The notes: generated from the sequence alone by a model not told the origin. Counted from the first letter of the stretch, positions 11,093-22,437 are shown. The stretch is 64,000 nucleotides of DNA from Hemicentrotus pulcherrimus (GCA_003118195.1 BEXV01000540.1:93419-157418), one strand, 5' to 3'. Numbers and translations are program-made.

Positions 11093-11610
11093 CTGGATAG
11101 AAAAAGGATGATTTGTATCATTGTATTGACTTTGTGAGAAAGAAAAAAAAGAAGAGAAACTACACGAAATTCAGACTTGGTTGTCTCCCGTAGTCTAATG
11201 TTGGGTTTATCTTAAAGTCACGCCAATCTGGGGTGGATACGTGGCCCAGAACCATGGCAACCGTCAAGATTGGAATTCGTTTTGAGAAAGAAAAAAATTC
11301 GCATTGTATAAGCCAAACCTAATTATAATAGAATCATGCGTCACCAATTTAAACGTGCAAACGTGACAATGATGTATTACGTAATCTGAGCATGAATTTA
11401 AATGAGATATATGATAGGGAATTTAAAATTGCTCCGAGGTGAATCTTTTTCTCGAAATAGTTGTGATCGAGTTTTATGTATATATCTCTATTTTTAGGAC
11501 ATAAAACCCTTTTCAGCATATATTTTGTAAGGGATCCACATACTACGAATTATCGGTTAAAACCGGTTCTACCTAGTTAGAACTGGTACCGACAGGGTAG
11601 CATCACCCAC
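11093..11610 (-). other. Mhc: Intron 18
   Basis: Short AT-rich intron in which I see nothing notable. Confidence 0.7.
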
Positions 11611-11816
11611 CTCTGCTTGAATTCACCGAAGGGCAGTCTGTTGGGGAATCCCTTTCGACAGATACGGATACCTTCAAGCACACCGTTACAGGCGAGCTGA
11701 TGGAGTACGAGGAAGGCATCAATAACACCTGGGGCCTTCTTCTCGTTGGGGATGATGCAACGCACAAAGTGAGGTTGTGTGTTGTAGAGGGTGGCTAGCA
11801 GACGGGTCAGTTGCTC
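11611..11816 (-). CDS. Mhc: Myosin heavy chain exon 18 (actin-binding cleft, SH1/SH2 helix)
   Basis: The 206-nt exon encodes residues 646-713 plus AG of the next arginine codon. It begins [10 protein letters not shown]. It contains [12 protein letters not shown], then [20 protein letters not shown], with SH2 cysteine 688 and SH1 cysteine 698. The acceptor is gccaacag and the donor is AG/gtgggt. It accepts either loop 2 exon (17a or 17b) in frame, because both end on a complete HR pair. Confidence 0.97.
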
Positions 11817-14664
11817 CTGTTGGCGGGAACGGGTAAAGGCGGGAAGAGAAAAATTGGTGAAATATCGACCATCTATATAGCCAAAGACTGTCGTCTGTTC
11901 GTTAATGCCTACATCGACATAAGCCTACGTGTTGTTTATAGACTGTTATCTTTGCGGTATGAATTGGATCGATATTTTCCTTTGTAATGTATATATATAT
12001 ATATAAATATATACAAGAGAGGACTTTAGTACAAATTTTCCACAGATTCGTGTTTGAAAACATGATTTGATATAATTCATCATTTATTGGTTGGATCTTT
12101 TACCAATTGTTTGCCATGGTAATTCAGAATTCGGAAAATTGTGAGCTACAGCTATATTTGTCTGCTTTCAGAACTTGACTGATATAGATAATGATGTAGT
12201 TTCTGCTGAATTTCTGAATCTACCAATTTAAACCCTATCCACAGTGGGTCTTAAAAGATACTCGGTTAAACATAAAGGTTGATCGATATGGCAGTTTAGA
12301 TTCTGGTCTTTATAATAACTAAATCAAAGATGGGTTCATGTTTGTTTAGAATTCCCGTAAAATTGTAGGAATAGTAAATAATGACTACCGTGAATGATTC
12401 TCTTTTAAAAAGCAAACTCTTTGATATAGATTCACACAAAACTGCAACAGGATATTTTGATAATGTTACAATATATGGAAAGAAAAACTACTGTGCTCTA
12501 CCCCACATACGGCAAAGTGTATGTACTGTGAACGTTCCAGCCCGTTTCGTTTATGTTGTTGTTCATCGTTATATGGTAATCAGTCAATCTTGACTATTAT
12601 CCCCATTTCATTGTTCAAACGACTATTTATTTCTGCCATTTTTTGTACAAAATTTGTAATGATTTTTTTGAAATATGAAGTTCAATAATACACCAGTGTA
12701 ATCTGCACTAATCAATACTTTTTTATTGTGAAAGTTCGGGCCAAAATTTAGTTTTTAGATCACCTTCTAATAGAAAATAGAAAATATCAAAAATTTTGAT
12801 TTTGAAAGGTTATTTGGAGGTAAAAGGAGCTTTATTATATTTTTTTAAATCTGAGCAAAACGGGCTGGAAAATGACAACAATTAATTTTGGAATACCAAC
12901 ATCATTACAATATTACGTTTTCAAAGGTTCTACCTCGACTCAATTTATCATGTTTTTATCGAACGTGTGGGCGAAAATAGTGAGGAAGAGAGATAAATAT
13001 ATTATAACGTGGCAAATACTAAAAATATCACCAGCAGTATATCTTCATACCGAAAACTGATTAAGAACCTTTTTAACATTCTTCATGACTTATTCGAAGA
13101 AATATTTTCTGTGAAAAGATGAATTGAAATAGAACGACAAAGAGAAACAACGAAGCTGTTGAAATGGAATTCTGTTTCATTACTTCCTCAATACTTGCTC
13201 TTCGTTTTTGTTGTTGTTAAATTTTGTCTTCCATAAAAGCTTCGACAGGTAGAATAGTTCGAGAATGAATTTTCCATACTTTAATACTTGATAAGGTGAG
13301 TCGGGTAGGCTAACATAGCTACAAGAGAAAACAAAACATTATGAAAACATTAAATACAAAATAATGTTCAATTGTGATATTGTGTGTGTATTTTGAAGGG
13401 GAAGAAGAAAAGGTGTTTTAGGATTCATTTAAAGTTTGGATGCAATCTCTGCTTTGGTTACTAAGCATTCATGCATGAGAGAAGATGTCTGTTAAAAGTG
13501 ATTTTATTATTTTTCTTTTTTTTGAAACCCGCCTTCGTAAGCTGTGAAGTTTAATCCGAACATGATTAGGATTTAAAAAATATTTAATACATGCCCCTTA
13601 ATGTTCAGCATTATGCACACAATGCAGCTATTCGTTCTCATGTTCAAGAGAAATATTAGTCCATTTTTGCAATGATTTAGTTCTGATAAGATGCGTATAA
13701 AATATTATTTAGATTTTGGTTCTGAAATTGCTCACGCCTTTTGAGGAGTTAAATTCAGAGTTTGAAAAGTTATAAATGCAAATGAACTTTTTTCTTTATA
13801 ATGCAGTTTCAAAATTATATGTAAGGATGGGGGTCTTACCAAAACAGGTTTTGAGGAGTTCAATTAAGGGTTTGAAAAATGTGTATATACAAATGAAAAT
13901 GCTTCTTTATAATGCAGTCTCAAATGATATGAAAGGATGAGGGTCTTGCAAAAAAGATAATTTTTTTGTTTGGAATTAATGGTCGAAATTGTTGAAAAGA
14001 AAACCATGCATTATTAGTTTGAGGAAAAATATCAGTCCACATCAGGCTGTTAGTCATGCAATTAAATTACAAAGCATTTTCAACGGTGCATATTTATTTT
14101 CTTGAAATTAAGCCTGGTAAGATTAAGCTACGTACAAATAGCATATTTTACTCATAATTTAGGCCTAAATTGCTCAAGTGGGAATATTTTTTTAGATATT
14201 TTGTAGGTATATTTGTACAGATGCCGGTAATGGAATCGGGGGACTCGATAGGTTTTTAAATAATAACATTTAGACCGTGTTTTATCTTTGTGTGTTGACT
14301 TTACATCAGGGATAATATTATTCAAAAAGTAAATTGGATAGAATAATATTAAAAGTTAATTAAACTCAGTCGGAGTATAAATGTATAGGAGGACTCTCTG
14401 GAGCTCTTGGTGCAAAATATGTTGATGGTGAACAACTTTAGACAGCAAACAGGAACACGTGACCCAATTGATCCCAAACAAGTAGCCTCTAAAAGAAGAT
14501 TTAAGAGCAAATAGTGCTCGAGATGGACTACATAAATAAGACAGCAAAACAGCAACAGATACATCCCAAACAAAAAAAAATCCCAGTTAATCCTACACAG
14601 ATAATCTCTAAATCTAGATTAAGATTATACGATCACGATCAAGACATAAGTCACACATGCCAAC
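11817..14664 (-). other. Mhc: Intron between exons 17b and 18 (2.8 kb)
   Basis: AT-rich. Contains a TA tract (11990-12016) and a 110-bp tandem duplication (13739-13958). I looked for a further loop 2 exon ending in HR and found none. Confidence 0.7.
13739..13958. repeat. 110-bp tandem duplication
   Basis: Both units start TTTTGAGGAGTT (13739 and 13849). They share TTTGAAAA, CTTTATAATGCAGT and GGATG(A/G)GGGTCTT blocks in order. Confidence 0.88.
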
Positions 14665-14711
14665 CCTGTGCCCGGCGCTAATTGTCTTGATTTTCTTCTC
14701 CTTGCCTTTGC
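14665..14711 (-). CDS. Mhc: Alternative loop 2 exon 17b
   Basis: The 47-nt exon starts with the two bases that complete the split glycine codon from exon 16 and then encodes KGKEKKIKTISAGHR. It aligns with exon 17a: lysine cluster, (Q/K)T(V/I)SA and terminal HR. Its length is congruent to 17a modulo 3, so either exon joins 16 to 18 in frame. The acceptor is attcacag; the donor AGG/gttggc is weak. It lacks the GGSFQ segment typical of striated-muscle myosin and is more lysine-rich, so it should change actin affinity and ATPase rate. Use in RNA is inferred. Confidence 0.78.
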
Positions 14712-15275
14712 CTGTGAATCAACGTATACAACAATTGCAGCAAGGAAAAAATAAAAGAACAAAATGCATTAAGAAATAAAGAGATTGTTTTAAAAAAAAG
14801 GTTGAGACGAAAAGCGTTCAGAACGTTTTTTCTTTTGTAAAACGAATATCAACAGAACAGGTATTAAACATAAGCACATGACAGAAGAGGTTGCATGTCA
14901 TTAAGGGTAGGGGCAACTTTTTTGGTGGGGGTAGGGTGCCGGTAAGCAAGACTTTCTCGGGATGAGAGATGCACTGTGAAAGATGAGGTAGAGAGGAGAG
15001 ACACATTCTGGTGAGGCTTGAAAGCATTAGAGCTGCATTCAATACATTCTGGGTTCGTGCGGTTTTGTGCGGTCCCTGGGTTCGAGCTCGCTAGGAGAGA
15101 GAGAAAAAAGTGTGAGGTGCTTGACGATGCAGTAGATGCCGTTGGGAAAGAGTGGTGTGAGGACAAGCAGCGTGACTATGCGTGTGTCTGTGTATGTGTG
15201 ATCTGTTTTTTGTGGTCATGTATAAAATGTGTGCGTGTGTATGTGAGTGTGTATGCATGGTAAGAGTAAGCATAC
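14712..15275 (-). other. Mhc: Spacer between exons 17a and 17b
   Basis: A 564-bp intron segment between the two alternative exons. The part near 15178-15256 is TG-rich on the plus strand, i.e. CA-rich in the transcript. No exon is seen in it. Confidence 0.7.
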
Positions 15276-15328
15276 CCTGTGCAGGGCCGATACGGTCTGG
15301 AAGGAACCACCCTTCTTGCGTCCGGCAC
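15276..15328 (-). CDS. Mhc: Default loop 2 exon 17a
   Basis: The 53-nt exon completes the split glycine codon and encodes residues 629-645, AGRKKGGSFQTVSALHR. The GGSFQTVSA sequence is the usual striated-muscle myosin loop 2 and downstream strut, which contacts actin. The acceptor is atcctag and the donor is AGG/gtatgc. I treat it as the default form because it is closest to the family consensus. Confidence 0.93.
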
Positions 15329-15874
15329 CTAGGATAACACAAAAAGAAGACACACAAGCACGTCACAAACGGGTTGGCATACAGAGCTAGTCAAAAATCT
15401 ATACTAATTTCTACTCACTTCGGGGGTATGCACTCCGGAATACACGAAGAAATTACAGATAGTACAAATTATTTAACAAGACGTTACCGTAACAACAGAC
15501 GAGTATCGTGACGATCTAGAAAACTGAAAATTCGCATTAATATAAATCATTATGTTAAAATGGAATCTCAAGACTTAGATACATTAAGACATTTAACAAA
15601 AACATAAAGATCACAAAATACTTATTAATTCAGTTTATTTTAAAAAGATTTTTGCTTTTGCTGTAATTATATACCATTGTAATCACTCAGGTTAATAGCG
15701 TTGCAGATGCGTACGACCCTTATTCCCATTCCGGTAAAAAAAAATCAACATTTGTTTTGTTACTTAAAGATTCGCCAGAGAATAGGTAAAAGTGATGAAA
15801 GGCAGCTTCAATTTGATATGTTTTAAGTTTTGCTGCTGAAGGTTTCGATTTCTTTTGGTGTCCTTACCAGTGAA

Positions 15875-15876
<2 letters not shown>

Positions 15877-15907
<31 letters not shown>

Positions 15908-15908
15908 T
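15877..15908. repeat. (TA)n microsatellite
   Basis: Near-pure TA dinucleotide tract in the intron. Confidence 0.9.
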
Positions 15909-16838
15909 AGAGTGCCGAAGTGTGACGTCATACTGGCCAATTTCTCAAGGTTGCTGGTTCAAAATAATTTCGAAGTAAAGAATAATGCGTGGTGGTCACA
16001 CCAGCGCCAAACACTGAATTTGCCCTGCTCAAACCCGTTGCCTTAGTATTTTCGCGAGGAGCCTCATGTGCATTTTCTCTTGTTTGAACCAGTTACCCGG
16101 ACGACCAGCGAATATGAGCACTTTTGTACTCTATATAACCCAAAATGTTAAAGTGATAGTCGAATACAACGACGTGGTTGCCAAACAAAAGGTTAAACAA
16201 AACTGACATTCTGTTCTATACATTTCAAAATCAAAACAAATGTGACTGGGGAAATACAAAGCAGTGACGTTAAAACGTGTTGGATTAAACGGTAAACGCA
16301 GTACAACACACATTTAGGGAGCAGAACATAAAATATCAATAACGAATCATTTTTTACACCGCTCTGAACATCGTCTTTCCATCTTTGCAATCAATCATAA
16401 CTCAGGTCACATGGTGAAAGTAGGTAAGAAAATAAATTACTATGGCACGGTGTGGTCAGAAAGAAGTGTTATATTTCTTTACCAAATTCTGAAATAAATT
16501 AGTTATCAATGTTGATTCCATTTGCCTTATTTTCGTAGTTCGAAGAAGTTCGTTTAAAAAACCATCATTTTCTCTAAATTGGAAACAATGCACACATGAA
16601 AGAATGCAGACAGAAAGACGAACTTAAGATCGGTGATGCATTGATATATATGAATAATTCAAGTATGTTTTAGTTAAACTAAACATAAATCTGGATTATG
16701 CTAATGGAAGATTTCGATAATGATTTCGCATCAAAGGAAATTAGAACGCAACGAAAGGAATTAAAATTTTATAGAGCGCAACGAATTTTATAAGGCAAAG
16801 GAGATACATTAATATTTCCTTAAAGCCTGTTCAGGACT

Positions 16839-16880
16839 CTCTTTTTTTCTTTTTTTCTTTTTTTTTTTTTTTGGGGGGGG
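16839..16880. repeat. Poly-T / poly-G block
   Basis: T-rich stretch ending in a long T run, immediately followed by nine G. In the transcript this reads C9 then poly-A. The same C-run/A-run structure occurs at 61610-61651. Confidence 0.9.
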
Positions 16881-17047
16881 GTCTTCCATTATAGTAATCC
16901 ACAGTTGTACTGATCAACATAACTATAGTTTCACATTCATAATAGATATTCAGAATTAATGATGTGCCCATATGACTTCTTTATTCAGTACATTTTAAAT
17001 AATACAGACAATTTACGACATCAAAAGAATAAAACGCTTAAATTTAA

Positions 17048-17200
17048 ACGATGCATGTATGCTATATGTTTCAATGATGAATATATCTTTGCATGGGTGA
17101 TACTTGATTAAATAAAAGGCTCAAATTTAGACGATGCATGTGAGCTATATGTTTCAATGGTGATTTTATCTTCGCATGGGTAATATTAGATTTCCCTTAA
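17048..17200. repeat. 83-bp tandem duplication
   Basis: ACGATGCATG recurs at 17048 and 17131. Each is followed by GCTATATGTTTCAATG and a TTGCATGGGT-type block. Confidence 0.85.
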
Positions 17201-17830
17201 TCGTTTGAGATAGAGAACGTATGTTGTACAACATCGACTACTACTGTAACTACTATTACAACTAATACTGCAGTGTTAACCTTGGTACAGTTGGGTCACA
17301 GTTGGGTCAAAACAGATGATTCAATTTTTTGATTTATAGAATTTCATGAAGATATAACTTATTCAACTTTCAACCGATCCGAATGAAAACAAATCCATAA
17401 TGAAGATCTTTCTTTTATTTTGAGGTTTGCCAAATTTAGGGGTTCTATTTGATCGCTAGTCAAGAAAACTTTTGAATGATTTGACCCAAGTTCACAATGT
17501 TAAGGCATATAACATGTATCTACATGTTGAATTATCAAGTTGTGATTTACTACGAAAAGTGTCGGAAATATATAAAAATATATGTATGTAAAGAAATTGT
17601 TTTGAGAGGTTGAGGCAGGTAAACAGGTGTTCTAGGAAGTGAGAAAAGGATGTGATCGTAGTGGTGGTCAACTAAGAAACCGAACAGACACCAGCCAGTG
17701 AATTAGTTTGGCTCCCCGTGAACAGTACAAATGATTCGATGACCATGATGAATGAGTGGTGTGTAACCAATATGTAAGATTTATTTCAAAATTTCTTTAA
17801 AGTGATTCCCTTCTCATCCACTTTTAATTA

Positions 17831-18040
17831 AAGATAAACTTTAGTACTGGTAATGCGATTGAATTGTGAAAGAAAAGGTGTGGAAAGGATCAGAAACAGT
17901 TGATCATGTAGCATGTAAGTATTGGTGCGCACTGCAAGGTTCTGGAGTCATCAAAACCATAATAAATTTGACCGAGTCTTGGTAAAGTAACAAGCACTGT
18001 ACACAGGAAGCTATATATGGGACAACACACATGGTGTCGG
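17831..18040 (+). repeat. Dispersed repeat family R1, copy C (partial)
   Basis: Matches the first half of copy B (50753-51119): AAAGATAAACTTTAGTACTGG, TTGATCATGTAGCAT, GCAAGGTTCTGGAGTCAT and GTCTTGGTAAAGT appear in the same order, with more divergence. Confidence 0.7.
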
Positions 18041-18614
18041 GGCTAGTACTACCTTGATTTCCTTGTCTTTCTATGCTCATTACTCAGCCAGTATACATTT
18101 TCTTTCAAAATTGTTTGGCACATGTCATTTATTTGTAACCTTGAACATTCAGTGTAAGTTTCGTTTGATTCTGTGAGAATTATTGTTTTTATTTTACCAG
18201 AACTGGAGTTTATCTATAACTTTCATTAACCGAAAAACTGAGTGTTGTAATTTATTCTCTCTTTTGATGATGATGATAACAATATAGTTCAAATTGCATA
18301 CCCGTAATGAGCGTCAACAAAAGGCGTTTCAAGAAATTGTAAGGTTAACAAATTGTTCACTACTTTCATAAAAAAGTAGTAAAAATAAAAGCAATTTACA
18401 AATTAGATATCAAACATTCCTAATTGCAAGGATAACGTAGATTGATGTAACGAATGCCTTTGACGAGGAAGTGGACAAAATTATGTGTGGCTAAATTGAA
18501 ACAGAGATAATAATAATGACTGTTATCTACGCTATAGGTACTACACAGTAGAAGGTGAGGATGATATGTAGGCTACATGTAGAGTGTATATTTATTAGAA
18601 ATATGTTAACTCAC

Positions 18615-18629
18615 CTCTTCCCCTTCCTG
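18615..18629 (-). CDS. Mhc: Candidate 15-nt loop 2 mini-exon
   Basis: On the minus strand the order is CTAG/CAGGAAGGGGAAGAG/gtgagt. Inserted between exon 16 (phase 1) and 17a or 17b it keeps the frame and adds Ala-Gly-Arg-Gly-Arg to loop 2. The acceptor is a TAGCAG tandem (NAGNAG), so a 12-nt version adding Gly-Arg-Gly-Arg is also possible. The donor matches the consensus well; the upstream pyrimidine tract is poor. Position, phase and basic character fit loop 2, but this could be chance and needs RNA support. Confidence 0.45.
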
Positions 18630-19626
18630 CTAGATCCATGTAAATAGTAAATTCATTATAGAAAGCGAATAAAGTACATTTAGATTTGGACACAAATACG
18701 AGAATGTTCATTCAAGAAGTTGAATATGACTCTAAGTAGATCACGGACCAACTGCGCATGTACGCAGCCTTTGAATCTAATGTGCATGGTGAAGAATGAT
18801 TGCACTTTATCTTAATTGTTACGGCTCAAGTTTTTCATGTCCTGTTTTATGTCAAACTCATATTTTTCTTCATTTGTTGTATTTTTATTAAGTGTGTGTT
18901 GTTGTTGTCGTTGTTTTAAATGTGTTTTGTTCTTGTTCTCGTTAGATCAGTGTCTGTGGAAATATCATGTTTCCGTTAATCTTACAATATAGTTATTAAT
19001 CTATGTTTATATTCATCTACTTTTAACTTATACATGTATTTATATATCTATTCGTGTTTGCACTCTTTAATTCATTTATCCCCTTACTTATTTATAAACA
19101 GGTTTGATTGCAAATTTAAATGATCAAATTCAGGTGTGATCACACCTACATCACTGTAAGGGTTCAACCTATTCCACAAGGATGTGGGATACAGAGCCCT
19201 ATCTATATACGTCTGCGGACCTAACATTTGACTTGAAATTGACTTGGATTGTCTTATGCTTACGCTGATACTGCCAACGATCTTTGCCAACAATCTCATC
19301 ACTATTCAACGGTGTCTTTTTCACCACAAAAAGGCGGCCATGTAATTTTGACGTGAATGGTATCATTTCGAGGCTCGTGAATAAACTATCGTCAATCAGA
19401 TTTTTCTCAAAAGCTATCAGTCTCTTTTTGGCACAAAATTCACAGAAACGAACATTTTATGTTCGTTGAGTGTTTTGTTTTATATATGTATATATATATA
19501 TACATTTTTAAAAAGAATTTATGTTCACATACGGGCGGAACACCCTAGTCAGCACAGCGCTTAAACATGGACGCACAGTGCTCAAACATGGACACTCTAG
19601 CCATACTAGTATGTACAAAGACTCAC

Positions 19627-19753
19627 CTGACGCTGCGGCATCTGTGAAGATTGTTGAGAGGAGCTCGTCAGTAGATTTGCGGAAGAGTTCGACAACGGCC
19701 TCGTTCAGAGGGTCCTTGTTCTTGTCCAGCCAGCTCTCGACGTTGTAGTCCAC
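19627..19753 (-). CDS. Mhc: Myosin heavy chain exon 16 (upper/lower 50K, before loop 2)
   Basis: The 127-nt exon encodes residues 586-627 plus the first G of the loop 2 glycine codon. It begins [20 protein letters not shown], which follows the conserved HYAGT of exon 15. The acceptor is tctctag and the donor is G/gtgagt. Its 3' phase sets the frame required of all loop 2 exons. Confidence 0.96.
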
Positions 19754-20358
19754 CTAGAGATCAATGATCACGTATTTTTTCCCCATTCAAATCAATAAAA
19801 ATTTACATTTGTTTTCTTCCATTTCTTTTAAATGTTAACAAACTACACAAGTAACACATTTGTACACACATAATGTTATTCTTCCACTGTTAGGGCTGCT
19901 TCAAGGTGAAAAAGATAAAAGTTATACAATATAACAGAGCATTAACAGTTAACTCAAGTAAGACGACCGAAATCCTAAAAGCAAAGGCTTGTGTGGGATA
20001 CGAATGAGGACAATCGCATTTTGTTTTGCATTGACGATCTCGAGGAGAAATACATATTAACCATTGTTTTCATTTGAGGGTGAGAGAGTGACCGTGCTGA
20101 AATAAATAAATGAAATGAAAAAAATGAAAATTCAAGTGCCATAAACAGTGGCATATATGGCACGAAAGTTTTGTCTAACTTTTCACCAAATTCTCGCCAA
20201 TACAAATTTCGAAGTGATCTTTTTCAGGCGACGTTTCTACTTTGGATGTTCTTCCAACCTGATATCCCTAGAAGGAAAAGGTCATATACTTTTGTCCATT
20301 TCTTACCAGAACACAACCTTCTCTGGAAGTTTTTCAAACTAAACAAAAAGCAACTTAC
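19754..20358 (-). other. Mhc: Intron 15
   Basis: AT-rich, with nothing notable seen. Confidence 0.7.
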
Positions 20359-20544
20359 GGTTCCAGCGTAATGATGGATCTCAAAGTGGACAGCGTGCTT
20401 CTTCTCCTTCTTCTGACCTCCAACACCGGGTTTGGTGATCTTGGGGTTGCCACTATGCTGCTTGAGCAACTTTTCCAAGAAGGTAAAGTCGGTAGCCTTG
20501 GGGAACATGCACTCTTCCTCAAGCATGGCGAACACACCCATTTG
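20359..20544 (-). CDS. Mhc: Myosin heavy chain exon 15 (lower 50K)
   Basis: The 186-nt, phase 0-0 exon encodes residues 524-585. It begins QMGVFAMLEEECMFPKATD, the conserved segment after the relay, and ends EIHHYAGT. As I recall, vertebrate muscle genes keep exons 15 and 16 as one exon of about 310 nt, so here an extra intron splits it. The acceptor is ctcacag and the donor is ACC/gtaagt. Confidence 0.96.
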
Positions 20545-21059
20545 CTGTGAGAGTTAGAAGGTATTATATAAAACCAAATCATGAATGAGGAGAATCGAGC
20601 CATACAGGGTTTTGAATACGTTTTTGAAATTATGGACATTTTTAGAGAATAATTAGATGATTTCTAGCGCATTTTGTCTTTTCTTTAAATGGACGTTTAT
20701 GATACGCTACGTATGCTGCGATTTTTCGCTTGGGAATTGTTCGTATCAAATCTAAACGCCTTTTTTTCTTCTTCTTCAAATGTGGTGGCAGTTGGATCTA
20801 TACAAATGTTTGTTCTTTTAATATTCAGAGATTTTACAGGTTCAAATCTCAGCGCAGCAGTAACATCCTTTGGCCATATACCAATCTACATGTTGCCACT
20901 CTTCACCAACTAAAGTCTAAAAGATGCTCTTATGATTAAGTGCTAATTACTTTTTAAGCGATTCGGGCACAACAGGGATAATAATGTCGAAGTGTCCTAC
21001 AATTAAGTAGTCATTTTATTGTTATCATAGTATAAACCTTGTCACCGGAAGAGACTTAC
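20545..21059 (-). other. Mhc: Intron 14
   Basis: AT-rich, with nothing notable seen. Confidence 0.7.
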
Positions 21060-21230
21060 TCCTTCAATGAGGGTGATGGTGTCTTGGAGATCAAGACCGA
21101 AATCGATGAACACCCAGTTGATACCTTCCCTCTTGTACTCTTCCTGCTCGAGAACGAACATGTGATGGTTGAAGAACTGCTGCAGCTTCTCGTTGGTCAG
21201 GTTGATACAAATCTGCTCGAAAGTGTTGAA
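21060..21230 (-). CDS. Mhc: Myosin heavy chain exon 14 (relay helix and loop)
   Basis: The 171-nt, phase 0-0 exon encodes residues 467-523, [20 protein letters not shown] through TITLIEG. It carries the relay helix that links the nucleotide site to the converter. The acceptor is cctcacag and the donor is GGA/gtaagt. This is the exon that Drosophila provides in alternative copies; only one copy is seen here. Confidence 0.97.
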
Positions 21231-21451
21231 CTGTGAGGGAAAAAAGAGGGCGAGGGGGAAAAAATGGTAATTCCGAACCGTTATACGCTTTGACTATATC
21301 CCGTCTCACGCGGGAGAAAAAAATCACTGTCATGACAAGCTTTAAAGGCAGGCTTTACTACTTCAGCAAGAAGGGATTAGACCACACAGCGAGCCAGCGA
21401 GGTCACTGTAACAGGTGGCTATCTCATTAACTCAGCTCTCATTTAACATAA

Positions 21452-21547
21452 GAAAAAGAGGATCATGGGGGACCAACAGGCACTGATTGGGGAAGTTTTC
21501 TATATAGAGGGAGAAAGTAGCTACAAGAAGGACAGTGTACCTTTAAT
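21452..21547 (+). repeat. Dispersed repeat family R2, copy B
   Basis: Same-orientation copy of 9895-9991, beginning GAAAAAGAGGATCATGGGGG. It abuts the foldback element at 21559. Confidence 0.8.
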
Positions 21548-21558
21548 ATTCGAAGCTT

Positions 21559-21665
21559 AGCTGTTTCTATACTGGCTCCCGGGGGCGTTACACCCTAATA
21601 AGACCCCTCGGTGCGCCTCGGGTCATATCAGGATGTAATGTCCCCTTGAGCCTATAGAAGCAGCG
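21559..21665. mobile_element. GC-rich foldback element
   Basis: The left arm (CTGTTTCTATACTGGCTCCC...AATAAGACCC) is complementary with few mismatches to the right arm (GGGTCATATCAGGATG...CTATAGAAGCAG), around a short loop reading CTCGGTGCGCCTCG. It would fold into a hairpin about 107 nt long. It has no coding capacity and its terminal sequence differs from the GTTTCACAAA foldbacks. Confidence 0.7.
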
Positions 21666-21684
21666 ATGCCTCTCATAGCAGTCA

Positions 21685-21865
21685 ATATATCTATACTATA
21701 TCACTATTACGACAGTTGTTGTAAAATGTATCACTGTTGTTATGATAATAGTAAATATATCACTGTTGTGATAAAAGTAGTAAATTGTATGTCATAGTTA
21801 TGATGAAAATAACATCACTGCTATGATAATTGCAAGTACATTCCTGTTACGATAATAGTATGTTG
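21685..21865. repeat. Degenerate tandem repeat of about 40 bp
   Basis: Repeated blocks of TATCACTGTTGT, ATGATAATAGTAAAT and variants recur about every 35-45 bp. Confidence 0.65.
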
Positions 21866-22287
21866 TATCTATACAGCGCATTACATTTTGTAATGCACTC
21901 CAGGCTGCTTAAGGATGGCATGATCTTTAATATTAACCCTGATCACTGGATGTTCAGCCCTCTAAAGAGACACTTTTAGGGCAAATCTTAAATAGGCGAA
22001 GAGGAAACTCCTGTAGTGCCCGCTGCCCACGAAGCGTTATTAATTTTAGTTTATTATATCATATTCATTAATAATGAGCGACTGTGGCTACTCTGTTGCG
22101 CCATGAGAGTGACATCAGAAAAGGAAGCGAAGGCAAAATGGAAGTGTTTTTAAAATATTTCTCAAAACCGGCGAATGAAAGGACGAATTCCCTTAACAAT
22201 ATTGATTATCGCGGGTAATAACGCAACATAAATACATCATGACAACGGGTAGTACGCCACCATGGTCAATGACTACGGTCAACTCAC

Positions 22288-22437
22288 GTCGAAGATCTCG
22301 AACCCGGCGATGTCGAGTACACCGATGAAGAAAGCCTTGGTAGCCTTGGTGGCCAAAGTCTTGTTGACACGTTCTACGAGCCATCTGAAGAGACGGTTGT
22401 AGATGGCCTTGGCCAAAGCACCAACGGAGTAGACGAC
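22288..22437 (-). CDS. Mhc: Myosin heavy chain exon 13 (switch II)
   Basis: The 150-nt, phase 0-0 exon encodes residues 417-466, [10 protein letters not shown] through [16 protein letters not shown] (458-463) is switch II, which coordinates the gamma-phosphate side of the ATP site. The acceptor is tgtgcag and the donor is GAC/gtgagt. Confidence 0.97.

Larger units (their letters stand above)
15329..19626 (-). other. Mhc: Intron 16 (4.3 kb)
   Basis: Contains the mini-exon at 18615-18629, TA tracts (15877-15908 and 19482-19503), a T/G homopolymer block (16839-16880), an 83-bp tandem repeat (17048-17200) and dispersed repeat R1 copy C (17831-18040). Confidence 0.75.
21231..22287 (-). other. Mhc: Intron 13
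   Basis: Contains dispersed repeat R2 copy B, a GC-rich foldback (21559-21665) and a degenerate tandem repeat (21685-21865). The remainder is unremarkable. Confidence 0.75.

Noticed and set aside
15411..15434. A further 14-nt loop 2 exon candidate between exons 16 and 17a
   Set aside because: It could keep the frame but encodes VHTPE, with no lysine/glycine loop or HR end, so the sites look accidental.
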